The notes beneath the pieces were generated by a model, which was not told where the DNA came from, made no database searches, and worked only from the letters and a program-made list of their open reading frames with translations. From the NCBI GenBank assembly GCA_029859385.1, contig JAOUDF010000179.1:1-5167 (forward strand): a DNA stretch of 5,167 bases, in the 5' to 3' direction. The translations under genes were made by a program, and so were the position numbers. The DNA comes from Nitrospirota bacterium. Its GTDB lineage: Bacteria; Nitrospirota; JAOUDF01. Numbering within the stretch: the stretch's first letter is position 1; each line of letters opens with the position of its first letter. Positions 1 through 5,167 of this stretch are shown in pieces.

Positions 1-386
1 CGCTCCATGAATTTTACCGACGGCGTGTTATAGAGGGTCAGGTGCGGCCCGGCGGCCACCTTTTTTCCGGCTTCCGGCGTAACAATGCTGAAGACCCCCG
101 GGTTGTTGGCCTCAATGTCGAAGGGAAGCGCACAGAGGTCGCGGGTCATCTGCACCTCTTTCGCCGTCGCCATGAGACCGAGGGTGGAGAGGTATACCTG
201 CTTCCCCTTGTCGGCGAGCATCTTCGCTACGGCGGCCATATCCTCGAGCTCCACACCCTTGCGGTCGGCACAGACCACCTCGCCAAGATAGACTACGGCT
301 ACGTCGGTCTCCGCCATCTCTTCATAGAATTTGTAAAAATTATCCTTGCCCCAGTGAAAGAGGAGCGGTCCCAGCGAAATATCCAT
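1..386 (-). CDS. ubiV: UbiV-like U32 family Fe-S protein (partial, C-terminus beyond window)
   Basis: Reading the minus strand from the ATG at 386-384 gives 128 complete codons that run off the left edge with no stop. The N-terminus (MDISLGPLLFHWGKDNFYKF) and the later YLGEVVCADRK and KGKQVYLSTLGLM stretches match, from memory, the start of E. coli UbiV (SLGPVLWYW, YLGEAVCSKR, GKQIVLSTLALV). In E. coli UbiV forms a heterodimer with UbiU, carries a [4Fe-4S] cluster and takes part in the O2-independent hydroxylations of ubiquinone synthesis. Its cluster ligands are Cys39, 176, 193 and 197. Here Cys39 falls at exactly residue 39; the other three would lie beyond the window. The family is about 290 residues, so more than half is missing. 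The start codon directly follows the ubiU stop (TAGATG), with only a weak GGAAA upstream, so translational coupling to ubiU is likely. The substrate in this organism is not proven; a generic annotation would be 'peptidase U32'. Confidence 0.85.
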   Translation of the reverse strand, partial: MDISLGPLLFHWGKDNFYKFYEEMAETDVAVVYLGEVVCADRKGVELEDMAAVAKMLADKGKQVYLSTLGLMATAKEVQMTRDLCALPFDIEANNPGVFSIVTPEAGKKVAAGPHLTLYNTPSVKFME

Positions 387-1391
387 CTATTTTTCCACGT
401 AACAGCTATAGGTCTGTTTGGTGCCTTCAAAGAGTGCGGTAAGGTCTTCGCGCCACTGCTTCTTTACTTGGTATCCCTGGGGATTTGAATGATACACATC
501 AATCGCCTCCCTGAATACCCTGGCCACAGTTCCGACGTAGGCCCGGGTCCGCTGCCGTCCTTCTATCTTCAGGGCGTCGATGCCCGCGTCGGCCAGCTGC
601 GGAATGAGGTCAAGGACGTTCAGCGAGGAGAGGTCTTCCATGGGGTAGTCCAGCAGCGCCGCATCGCCGGTGACGTATCTCCCCTTGCAGGCGATGGGGT
701 AGGAAGCTACTTCTCCCGGATCGTACTCGTTGATGAGCACGCCGTTGGAGGTAACCCTCAGCTTGTCGGGACCTTCATCAAAGTTCACATATTCGGCGGG
801 AGAGCAGGCTCCACAGGTATTGGTGGATTCACCCGTGAGATAGGAGGAGAGGTAGCACTCCCCTTCATAGTTTATGCAGAGAAGGCCGAGGGCGAAGACC
901 TCCACCTCTACGTCGGTCTTCTCCTTGACTGCCCTGACTTCATCGATGGTAAGTACCCGGGGAAGGATGAGCCGCTCAATACCGAAATGCTTTTTATAGA
1001 AGGAGATCGCCTCACAGGTGGAAGCTCCGGCCTGCACCGAGAGATGAATGCGCATGTCAGGATATTTATTCCGGGCATAGTCCAGGACGCCGATGTTGGC
1101 GATGACCTGGGCATCGACCCCCATCTCCTGCCCCTTGTCCACGGCCTCGTACCATTCTGCCATGTCGTCACCCTGGGGGAAGGTGTTGATAGTGAGAAAT
1201 ACCTTTGCGCCCCGTCGATGGGCGTACTCGATCCCCTCCCGTATCTCCCGTTCGGTAAAATTGAGGCCTGGAAAGTTACGGGCGTTGCTGGCGTTGCTGA
1301 ATCCCACATACACGGCGTCGGCGCCGTTGTCCACCGCTGCCTTGAGTGACGGAAGATGGCCCGCGGGACAGACCAGCTCGATCTTTTTCAT
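387..1391 (-). CDS. ubiU: UbiU-like U32 family Fe-S protein (O2-independent hydroxylation partner of UbiV)
   Basis: This 334-residue protein is close to E. coli UbiU in length (about 331) and aligns from end to end from memory: CPAGHLPSLKAAVDNGADAVY, GLNFTERE, INTF, SVQAGAS, LPRVLTIDEV, CYLSSYLTGES, GACSP, CKGRY and KIEGRQRTRAYV all have direct counterparts. The cluster ligands of E. coli UbiU (Cys169, 176, 193, 232) correspond to Cys172, 179, 196 and 235 here, a constant +3 offset, so a [4Fe-4S] cluster is very likely. UbiU works with UbiV, and in E. coli with UbiT, to hydroxylate the ubiquinone ring without oxygen, probably using prephenate as hydroxyl donor. 'Collagenase-like protease' is the old family label and is not supported by function. 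I chose the ATG at 1391-1389 because GGAGG lies 4 bases upstream and the product then starts where UbiU starts; a TTG at 1412 would add seven residues over the ribosome site. The gene is first in a unit with ubiV and is insulated from the upstream lipoprotein gene by a terminator. Confidence 0.88.
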   Translation of the reverse strand: MKKIELVCPAGHLPSLKAAVDNGADAVYVGFSNASNARNFPGLNFTEREIREGIEYAHRRGAKVFLTINTFPQGDDMAEWYEAVDKGQEMGVDAQVIANIGVLDYARNKYPDMRIHLSVQAGASTCEAISFYKKHFGIERLILPRVLTIDEVRAVKEKTDVEVEVFALGLLCINYEGECYLSSYLTGESTNTCGACSPAEYVNFDEGPDKLRVTSNGVLINEYDPGEVASYPIACKGRYVTGDAALLDYPMEDLSSLNVLDLIPQLADAGIDALKIEGRQRTRAYVGTVARVFREAIDVYHSNPQGYQVKKQWREDLTALFEGTKQTYSCYVEK

Positions 1392-1395
1392 GAAA

Positions 1396-1400
1396 CCTCC
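1396..1400 (-). promoter_or_regulatory. ribosome binding site of ubiU
   Basis: GGAGG on the minus strand, 4 bases before the ATG at 1391. It decides the start: the longer in-frame option (TTG at 1412) would translate through this site. Confidence 0.75.
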
Positions 1401-1434
1401 GGGTAATGCCAACGTGCAGGGGGTAACTTTACCC
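1401..1434. promoter_or_regulatory. GGGTAA inverted repeat plus extra half-site, candidate operator of ubiUV
   Basis: On the plus strand GGGTAA-CT-TTACCC (1421-1434) is a perfect 6-base inverted repeat with a 2-base centre. A further GGGTAA copy at 1401-1406 lies exactly 20 bases (about two helical turns) from the first arm. The inverted repeat covers the predicted -10 box of ubiU and the extra copy lies between it and the ribosome site. That placement fits a repressor site, but I do not recognise the motif as that of any known regulator. The arms are short enough to arise by chance. Confidence 0.35.
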
Positions 1435-1455
1435 GATTTGTTCGCTGAATATCAA
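1426..1455 (-). promoter_or_regulatory. candidate sigma-70 promoter of ubiUV
   Basis: Minus strand: TTGATA (1455-1450, 5 of 6 to the -35 consensus), an 18-base spacer, then TAAAGT (1431-1426, 4 of 6 to the -10 consensus). It would start transcription near 1419, giving a leader of about 28 bases before the ubiU ATG. It lies downstream of the lipoprotein terminator, as expected if ubiUV needs its own promoter. The -10 box is imperfect, so this is moderate evidence only. Confidence 0.45.
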
Positions 1456-1482
1456 GGAGAACTGAAAAAGCCGCGGCAGGGC

Positions 1483-1526
1483 AAAAGAAAAGGCCTGACC
1501 ACGCAGGCAGCGTGACCAGGCCTTTT
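1483..1526 (-). terminator. rho-independent terminator of the lipoprotein gene
   Basis: The arms at 1510-1526 and 1488-1504 form a 17-base stem around a 5-base loop (1505-1509), followed on the minus strand by TTTTCTTTT. Two positions of the stem are G-U wobbles when read as minus-strand RNA but A-C mismatches when read as plus-strand RNA. The hairpin is therefore better on the minus strand, where the lipoprotein gene is transcribed. It begins 24 bases after that gene's stop codon and ends before the ubiU promoter, so it separates the two units. Confidence 0.88.
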
Positions 1527-1550
1527 GTCGTACAGAAATAGCTTCCGCTA

Positions 1551-1751
1551 TTACTTGGCCGGAGCGGGAGCGGGCGCAGGAGCCTGCTCAGGGGCCGGAG
1601 CGGGCGCAGGGGCCTGCTCAGGAGCCGGTGCGGGAGCGGGCGCAGGGGCCGGAGCCGGTGCGGGAGCCTCTTCCTTCTTGGCGCAGCCGGTGGCAAGAGC
1701 CAGCGAACCAGCCATCATCAACACAGCAACGAGGGACAGAATCTTCTTCAT
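1551..1751 (-). CDS. small Ala-Pro-repeat lipoprotein, probably outer-membrane anchored
   Basis: This is a 66-residue protein. Residues 1-22 form a lipoprotein signal peptide: two lysines, a hydrophobic core (ILSLVAVLMMAGSLALA), then the lipobox ATGC with Cys23 as the lipidated residue. The +2 residue is Ala, not the Asp that retains lipoproteins in the inner membrane of E. coli, so sorting to the outer membrane is likely. The 44-residue mature chain is CAKKEE, eight AP dipeptides, EQ, four AP, EQ, four AP, then AK at the end. There is no folded domain; such Ala-Pro chains are expected to be stiff and extended. The last residue is lysine, as in Braun's lipoprotein Lpp, where the C-terminal Lys is joined to peptidoglycan; a similar spacer or tether role here is inference only. 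The gene has its own promoter region, a very strong ribosome site and a strong terminator, which suggests abundant monocistronic expression. I know no named family for it. Confidence 0.82.
   Translation of the reverse strand: MKKILSLVAVLMMAGSLALATGCAKKEEAPAPAPAPAPAPAPAPEQAPAPAPAPEQAPAPAPAPAK
1567..1668. repeat. 30-bp tandem repeat coding for (AP)4EQ units
   Basis: Units 1567-1596 and 1597-1626 are identical at 28 of 30 bases. A 17-base stretch at 1621-1637 recurs exactly at 1651-1667, again 30 bases apart, so the period continues with more divergence. Each unit codes for ten residues of the lipoprotein, so gain or loss of a unit keeps the reading frame and only changes chain length. Confidence 0.8.
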
Positions 1752-1761
1752 AATAGAGATT

Positions 1762-1772
1762 TCACCTCCTTT
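1762..1772 (-). promoter_or_regulatory. very strong Shine-Dalgarno site of the lipoprotein gene
   Basis: AAAGGAGGTGA on the minus strand is a full-length complement of the 16S rRNA 3' end. The distance from GGAGG to the ATG at 1751 is 13 bases, longer than usual, but no closer start codon exists in frame. It supports the start and suggests high expression. Confidence 0.75.
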
Positions 1773-1818
1773 CTCATCAACGACATTCCAACCCAGGACA
1801 TCGACCTTTCGTATACTA

Positions 1819-1824
1819 ATTATA
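1819..1824 (-). promoter_or_regulatory. possible second -10 box for the lipoprotein gene
   Basis: A perfect TATAAT on the minus strand in an AT-rich stretch, which would start transcription near 1812, about 60 bases before the start codon. No good -35 sequence lies at 16-18 bases (CTGCGG at the 17-base position), so it would need an activator or may be chance. Confidence 0.3.
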
Positions 1825-1877
1825 TTCCATATTCTGTCAGACCGCAGAAATAGGGGTTTCAGTTCAAGTCGCGCAAC

Positions 1878-1920
1878 TATCTAACACGGCCACAAAATGG
1901 TGTCAAGCGTATTTTTTTTA
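1878..1920 (-). promoter_or_regulatory. candidate strong sigma-70 promoter of the lipoprotein gene
   Basis: On the minus strand a run of eight A (1919-1912) stands just upstream of a perfect TTGACA (1906-1901), with a 17-base spacer to TAGATA (1883-1878). The A-run is placed like an UP element that binds the alpha subunit of RNA polymerase. The -10 box matches the consensus at only three positions and lacks the final T. Transcription would start near 1871, giving a leader of about 120 bases. Confidence 0.5.
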
Positions 1921-1957
1921 CCTGCTTTCCATCCCAATGCCATTCCCATCAAAGGCA

Positions 1958-1986
1958 TTTACAAGAGATGTCCCCTCCTATACAAT
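1958..1986 (+). promoter_or_regulatory. candidate sigma-70 promoter of lptFG
   Basis: TTTACA (1958-1963, 5 of 6), a 17-base spacer, and TACAAT (1981-1986, 5 of 6) make the best plus-strand promoter upstream of lptF. The expected start of transcription is about 1992-1994, just before the ATG at 1995, so the message would have almost no leader. It also argues against translation from the ATG at 1968, which lies inside the spacer. Confidence 0.55.
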
Positions 1987-1994
1987 CCGGAGCC

Positions 1995-3191
1995 ATGAAC
2001 AGACATTCAGCACCTGTTTTAGGCATTCTGGACCGGTATATACTCAAGGAACTGGCAACCCCCTTCCTTCTGGGACTGTTCATCTGCACTTTCATCCTGC
2101 TTGTCGGGCGCATCCTGAAACTGACCGAGCTGGTAATCAACAAGGGCGCGGAGGTCTCGGTACTCGGGCAGCTGCTCGGATACATGATGCCCTCCTTCCT
2201 CTCCATGACCATGCCGATGGCGGTCCTGGTGGCGGCGGTGGTGGCCTTCAACAGACTGTCCTCCGATAGCGAGATCGTCGTACTCAGGGCAGGCGGCGTC
2301 AGCCTCTACCGGATCATCTTCCCGGTACTCCTCCTCGCCTCCATCATATATATAGCAACAACCTTCATCGTCATCCAGGTTGCCCCCCACGCCAACCGTT
2401 CCTTCAAGGAACTCCTCTTCTCCGTGGTAAAGTCCCAGGGGGCATTTTCCGTTACCGAGGGAATCTTCTGCACCTCCTTCCCCGGGATTGTACTCTACGC
2501 GGATAAAGTTCCCGAGGGTGACAAGATGGAAGGGGTTTTTATCTCCGACGAACGCAACCCCGAAAAGCCGTATGTCGTTACGGCGAAGAACGGGCGCATC
2601 GAGAATGACCCGGCTGGCATGGGGGTCGTACTTAAACTTCAGGACGGCAACATTCATGTGGTAAAGAACAACCGGCAAACCTATCAGAAACTTACCTTTG
2701 TCACGAACGATATAGTGCTCGACCTTACGAAGTCAGTGGAGGGCGGGGTTTCCTACGGCAAGAAAGACCTGACCCTTTCAGAGTTGAGGCAGGAGATCGC
2801 AACGAAAAAGGCGGCGGGAGACAAAAAGAGTCTAAAGGAGTCCCTCACCTACCAGATCGAGTTTCACAAGAAGTTTGCCTTCCCCTTTGCGGCCGTGGTC
2901 TTTGCCCTCATCGGGGCGCCGCTGGGCATTACTTCCCGCCGGTCGGGCAAGGTCGCCGGTTTCGCCACCAGCATCGCCGTCCTCATTGTCTATTATATAG
3001 TCGAATCTGCCGGTGAACGGCTCTGCACCGAAGGCAAACTCCCTGCCGTCGTGGCGCTCTGGTTCCCCAACGTCCTCTTTTGCGCCGTAGGCGGCTACCT
3101 CCTCTATCGCGCTGCCATCGATGCGGCCTTCAACATACCGTCACCGATCCGATGGTTTAAACAGCTCATCGGCGGGAGGCGCGCCATATGA
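1995..3191 (+). CDS. lptF: LptF, membrane subunit of the LPS export ABC transporter LptB2FG
   Basis: This is a 398-residue YjgP/YjgQ-family permease. With LptG and the ATPase LptB it pulls LPS from the outer face of the inner membrane and passes it to LptC/LptA. The family layout is clear: three membrane helices (about 21-41, 58-85, 105-129), a periplasmic beta-jellyroll domain (about 130-285), then three more helices (about 294-313, 321-338, 352-372). The segment SEIVVLRAGGVSLYRI (about 92-107), between helices 2 and 3, is the cytoplasmic coupling helix that contacts LptB. The product begins the family homology at ILDRYILKEL. Two starts are possible: ATG 1995 (chosen; nearer the family start and just downstream of the predicted promoter, though GGAG is only 2 bases away) or ATG 1968 (407 residues, no good ribosome site). 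The order lptF-lptG with a 4-base overlap matches the usual operon. LptF rather than a second LptG is called from order and length; the paralogs are similar. Confidence 0.9.
   Translation: MNRHSAPVLGILDRYILKELATPFLLGLFICTFILLVGRILKLTELVINKGAEVSVLGQLLGYMMPSFLSMTMPMAVLVAAVVAFNRLSSDSEIVVLRAGGVSLYRIIFPVLLLASIIYIATTFIVIQVAPHANRSFKELLFSVVKSQGAFSVTEGIFCTSFPGIVLYADKVPEGDKMEGVFISDERNPEKPYVVTAKNGRIENDPAGMGVVLKLQDGNIHVVKNNRQTYQKLTFVTNDIVLDLTKSVEGGVSYGKKDLTLSELRQEIATKKAAGDKKSLKESLTYQIEFHKKFAFPFAAVVFALIGAPLGITSRRSGKVAGFATSIAVLIVYYIVESAGERLCTEGKLPAVVALWFPNVLFCAVGGYLLYRAAIDAAFNIPSPIRWFKQLIGGRRAI
3174..3179 (+). promoter_or_regulatory. ribosome binding site of lptG
   Basis: GGGAGG, 8 bases before the lptG ATG and inside the 3' end of lptF. 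With the ATGA stop/start overlap at 3188-3191 it supports coupled translation of the two subunits in similar amounts. Confidence 0.75.
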
Positions 3192-4270
3192 GAATTCTTA
3201 ACCGCTATATTCTGCGGGAGTTTCTCAAGTTTCTCTCCCTGAGCCTTACGGCACTGGTCGGCATATACCTCGTCGTCGACTTCTTTGAGCGGCTCGACAA
3301 TTTCAACGAGTTTCATGCCAGGGGAAGCCATATTGCCATCTACTTCCTTTATGAAACTCCGAAGGTGGTCTTCCTGCTCCTGCCGATAGCGGTGCTCCTG
3401 GCGACCATCCTCTGCATAGGGCTGCTGGCGAAGAACAGTGAGATTATTGCGATGAGGGCGGGCGGTGTAAGCCTTTACCGGATCGCCATGCCTATCCTGG
3501 TGTCGACCTTTATCCTCTCCATCTTTTCATTCTGGGCCAACGACCTGTTCGTCCCCTACGCCAACCGCCAGGCTACCTATATGAAGGAACAGGTAATAGA
3601 GAAGAAACCGGCCCGCGGGGTTCTGCAGGCCAACAAGGTATGGCTCAAGCTCTCCGACGGCAAGATCATGAATATTGAGTATATGGACAGCGAGAAGGGG
3701 AAGCTTTCCGGGGTATCGATCTTCAGCTTCGATACCGGATTTCATATACAGGAGCGCATCGAGGCAGCAGCGCTGGAATGGAAGGAGGGGGCGTGGATCC
3801 TGCAGGATGCGGTGCGCTACCGGTTCAAGGCGGGTGAACCAACTACGGTGGAAACGATCAGCGGCGCGACCTATCCCCTGGCGGAAAAGCCCAGCGCCCT
3901 GAAGGCCATGGAGATAAATCCCGAGGAGATGAGTTTCGGCCAGTTGCGGAAATACATTGCAACGCTCAAGGCCCGCGGTTACAGCACGGTCAAATATTCC
4001 GCCGACCTGCACGGTAAGGTCGCCTTCATATTCGTCACCTTCATCATGTCGCTGGTAGCCGTGCCCCTTGCCCTCAAGAACATCCGGACCTCCGGCATCG
4101 GAACCGGCGTCGGGCTCAGCATACTCATAGGCTTCAGTTACTGGGTAATCTATTCCGTCAGTATATCGCTGGCCTACTCGGGCAGGATCCCTCCCATCTT
4201 CGCGGCATGGCTCGGGAATATCCTCTACATCTCCGGAGGGGCATATCTGATGATGTCGGTGAAACAGTAG
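3188..4270 (+). CDS. lptG: LptG, membrane subunit of the LPS export ABC transporter LptB2FG
   Basis: This is a 360-residue YjgP/YjgQ-family permease, a normal length for LptG (E. coli about 360). It starts directly with the family motif MRILNRYILREF. Predicted membrane helices lie at about 12-31, 60-80, 99-118, 278-296, 304-330 and 334-356, with the periplasmic jellyroll domain between (about 120-270). The LptB-facing coupling helix reads NSEIIAMRAGGVSLYRI (83-99). The conserved VPLAL turn follows helix 4. LptG pairs with LptF to form the LPS-binding cavity, open sideways to the membrane. The start codon overlaps the lptF stop by 4 bases, and GGGAGG lies 8 bases upstream, so the start is firm. 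No lptA, lptB or lptC gene is in this window, so the other parts of the export bridge must be encoded elsewhere. No terminator follows; the next gene converges 2 bases after the stop. Confidence 0.93.
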   Translation: MRILNRYILREFLKFLSLSLTALVGIYLVVDFFERLDNFNEFHARGSHIAIYFLYETPKVVFLLLPIAVLLATILCIGLLAKNSEIIAMRAGGVSLYRIAMPILVSTFILSIFSFWANDLFVPYANRQATYMKEQVIEKKPARGVLQANKVWLKLSDGKIMNIEYMDSEKGKLSGVSIFSFDTGFHIQERIEAAALEWKEGAWILQDAVRYRFKAGEPTTVETISGATYPLAEKPSALKAMEINPEEMSFGQLRKYIATLKARGYSTVKYSADLHGKVAFIFVTFIMSLVAVPLALKNIRTSGIGTGVGLSILIGFSYWVIYSVSISLAYSGRIPPIFAAWLGNILYISGGAYLMMSVKQ

Positions 4271-4272
4271 CG

Positions 4273-5167
4273 TCACGCCAACTCGATGCTGTCCCGCTCC
4301 GTCTTGAAATATTCGATGACCTGCCCCAGGATGTCATCCAGTCCCGCCTTGGGCGTAAACCCGACAAGCCTGTTGATTTTGGAGAGGTCGGGCACGCGCC
4401 GCTGCATATCCTCGAAATCCTTTTCGTAGGCCTCACTGTAAGGGATGTAGCGAATCTCGGATCGGCTTCCGGTCATCTCCTTTATTCTCGCCGCCAGGTT
4501 GCCTATGGAGACCTCCTCGTCGCCGCCGATGTTGATTACCTCCCCCACCGCCTCGGGGCAGTCCATGAGGTTGACAATGGCTTCCGTGACGTCCCGAACA
4601 TAGGTGAAGGTCCTGGTCTGGGTGCCGTCGCCATGGACGGTTATCGGTTCATCGCGGAGGGCCTGCTGCACAAAGCGGGGGATGACCATTCCATAGCGGC
4701 CCGTCTGGCGCGGGCCGACCGTGTTAAAGAACCGGACGATCAGCACCGGCAGCTTCTTGGTGCGATGATAGGCCAGCGCCATGAATTCATCGATCAGCTT
4801 GCCCGCCGCGTAGCTCCAGCGCCATGTGGTGGAGGGGCCGTAGATGACGTTGTCGGTCTCGGTAAGGGGGGCATGGGTATGCTTGCCATAGACCTCCGAT
4901 GTGGAGGCGATAAGCACCTTCTTTCGGAACTTGTTGGCCAGCTCCAGCACCACCTCAGTGCCGCCGATGTTGGTCTGGATCGAGTGAAGGGGATTATCGA
5001 TGATATACTTGACGCCCACGGCGGCGGCGAGGTGAATCACCATGTCGCATATGCCGATGAGCTCCGTCATCCTGTCGCGGTTCATTACACTGTCAACGAT
5101 GCAGTGAAACCGGTCGTTCCCCTCCAGATGTCTGACGTTCTCCAGCGATCCGGTAGAGAGGTCATCT
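4273..5167 (-). CDS. NAD-dependent nucleotide-sugar epimerase/dehydratase, extended SDR family (partial, N-terminus beyond window)
   Basis: The minus-strand frame is open to the right edge; 297 residues are visible. Upstream of the methionine at 5085 the frame continues with DDLSTGSLENVRHLEG, the typical segment after the second Rossmann strand, so that methionine is internal. About 35 residues carrying the GxxGxxG dinucleotide-binding motif are missing. Visible landmarks in the partial numbering are HLAA (45-48), the catalytic Ser region STSEVYG (88-94), the YxxxK pair as YAAGK (Tyr119, Lys123), NTVGPRQ (148-154) and FTYVRDV (187-193). These are shared by GalE-like epimerases, UDP-glucuronate decarboxylases and GDP-mannose/dTDP-glucose dehydratases. 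I cannot pick the substrate; a GalE- or decarboxylase-like enzyme is plausible. It probably makes a sugar precursor for LPS or another surface glycan, which would fit the LPS export neighbours, but it is on the opposite strand and not in their operon. The stop lies 2 bases from that of lptG. Confidence 0.88.
   Translation of the reverse strand, partial: DDLSTGSLENVRHLEGNDRFHCIVDSVMNRDRMTELIGICDMVIHLAAAVGVKYIIDNPLHSIQTNIGGTEVVLELANKFRKKVLIASTSEVYGKHTHAPLTETDNVIYGPSTTWRWSYAAGKLIDEFMALAYHRTKKLPVLIVRFFNTVGPRQTGRYGMVIPRFVQQALRDEPITVHGDGTQTRTFTYVRDVTEAIVNLMDCPEAVGEVINIGGDEEVSIGNLAARIKEMTGSRSEIRYIPYSEAYEKDFEDMQRRVPDLSKINRLVGFTPKAGLDDILGQVIEYFKTERDSIELA

Noticed and set aside
489..1349. Long plus-strand open frame of 286 codons opposite ubiU, and a similar one at 42-488
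   Set aside because: They lie antisense to convincing ubiU/ubiV coding sequence, have no ribosome site and give no recognisable protein; they reflect GC-rich codon use on the other strand.
387..1391. Collagenase-like secreted protease
   Set aside because: That is the historic label of the U32 family. There is no signal peptide, and the Fe-S cysteine pattern and end-to-end match fit UbiU.
1389..1412. Longer UbiU starting from TTG at 1412
   Set aside because: It would add seven residues translated across the GGAGG ribosome site; the ATG at 1391 matches the family start.
1525..1884. Plus-strand frame with a long Gly-Ala repeat, and a minus-strand Arg-Pro-Leu-rich frame at 1388-1696
   Set aside because: Both are other-frame readings of the 30-bp repeat. 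Only the frame with a signal peptide, lipobox, ribosome site and terminator is credible.
1891..1920. T-run at 1912-1919 as a plus-strand terminator
   Set aside because: Only a 3-4 base stem can be formed before it and no plus-strand gene ends there; it is better explained as the A-tract upstream of the minus-strand TTGACA.
4273..5085. Epimerase gene beginning at the ATG at 5085
   Set aside because: The frame stays open to the window edge and upstream codons give the conserved DDLSTGS segment, so this methionine is internal and the gene is truncated by the window, not short.

Overview
The window reads as a GC-rich, double-membraned (Gram-negative) bacterial chromosome segment. An LPS-exporter gene pair (lptF-lptG), an outer-membrane-type lipoprotein and a nucleotide-sugar SDR enzyme all point to an LPS-making cell. 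Protein style and gene combination suggest a delta-type proteobacterium, possibly of the Geobacter/Desulfuromonadales group, but this is an impression from sequence only. No mobile element, CRISPR array, tRNA or rRNA was seen; this looks like ordinary core chromosome.

Layout, left to right. (1) Positions 1-1391, minus strand: a two-gene unit of U32 'peptidase' family proteins. ubiU is complete (387-1391) and is followed with no spacer by ubiV (386 to beyond base 1, so its C-terminal part is missing). The four iron-sulfur cysteines of UbiU and the first one of UbiV are present. A candidate promoter with an inverted repeat lies just upstream. (2) 1483-1772, minus strand: a small Ala-Pro-repeat lipoprotein gene with a very strong Shine-Dalgarno sequence and its own strong intrinsic terminator, which separates it from ubiUV. 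(3) 1752-1994: a divergent regulatory region with a minus-strand promoter for the lipoprotein and a plus-strand promoter very close to the lptF start codon. (4) 1995-4270, plus strand: lptF and lptG, overlapping by 4 bases (ATGA), the two membrane subunits of the LPS-extracting ABC transporter LptB2FG. (5) 4273-5167, minus strand: an extended-SDR nucleotide-sugar epimerase/dehydratase, converging on lptG with a 2-base gap and running off the right edge, so its N-terminal NAD-binding glycine motif is missing.

Functional picture: the centre and right of the window serve the cell envelope (LPS export, a probable outer-membrane lipoprotein, probable glycan precursor synthesis). The left part is an Fe-S U32 pair known in E. 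coli for oxygen-independent hydroxylation in ubiquinone synthesis. I see no wholly new system. The best second-look items are the Ala-Pro lipoprotein ending in lysine, the near-leaderless lptF start, the repeated GGGTAA element before ubiU, and the question of what UbiU/UbiV do in this organism.
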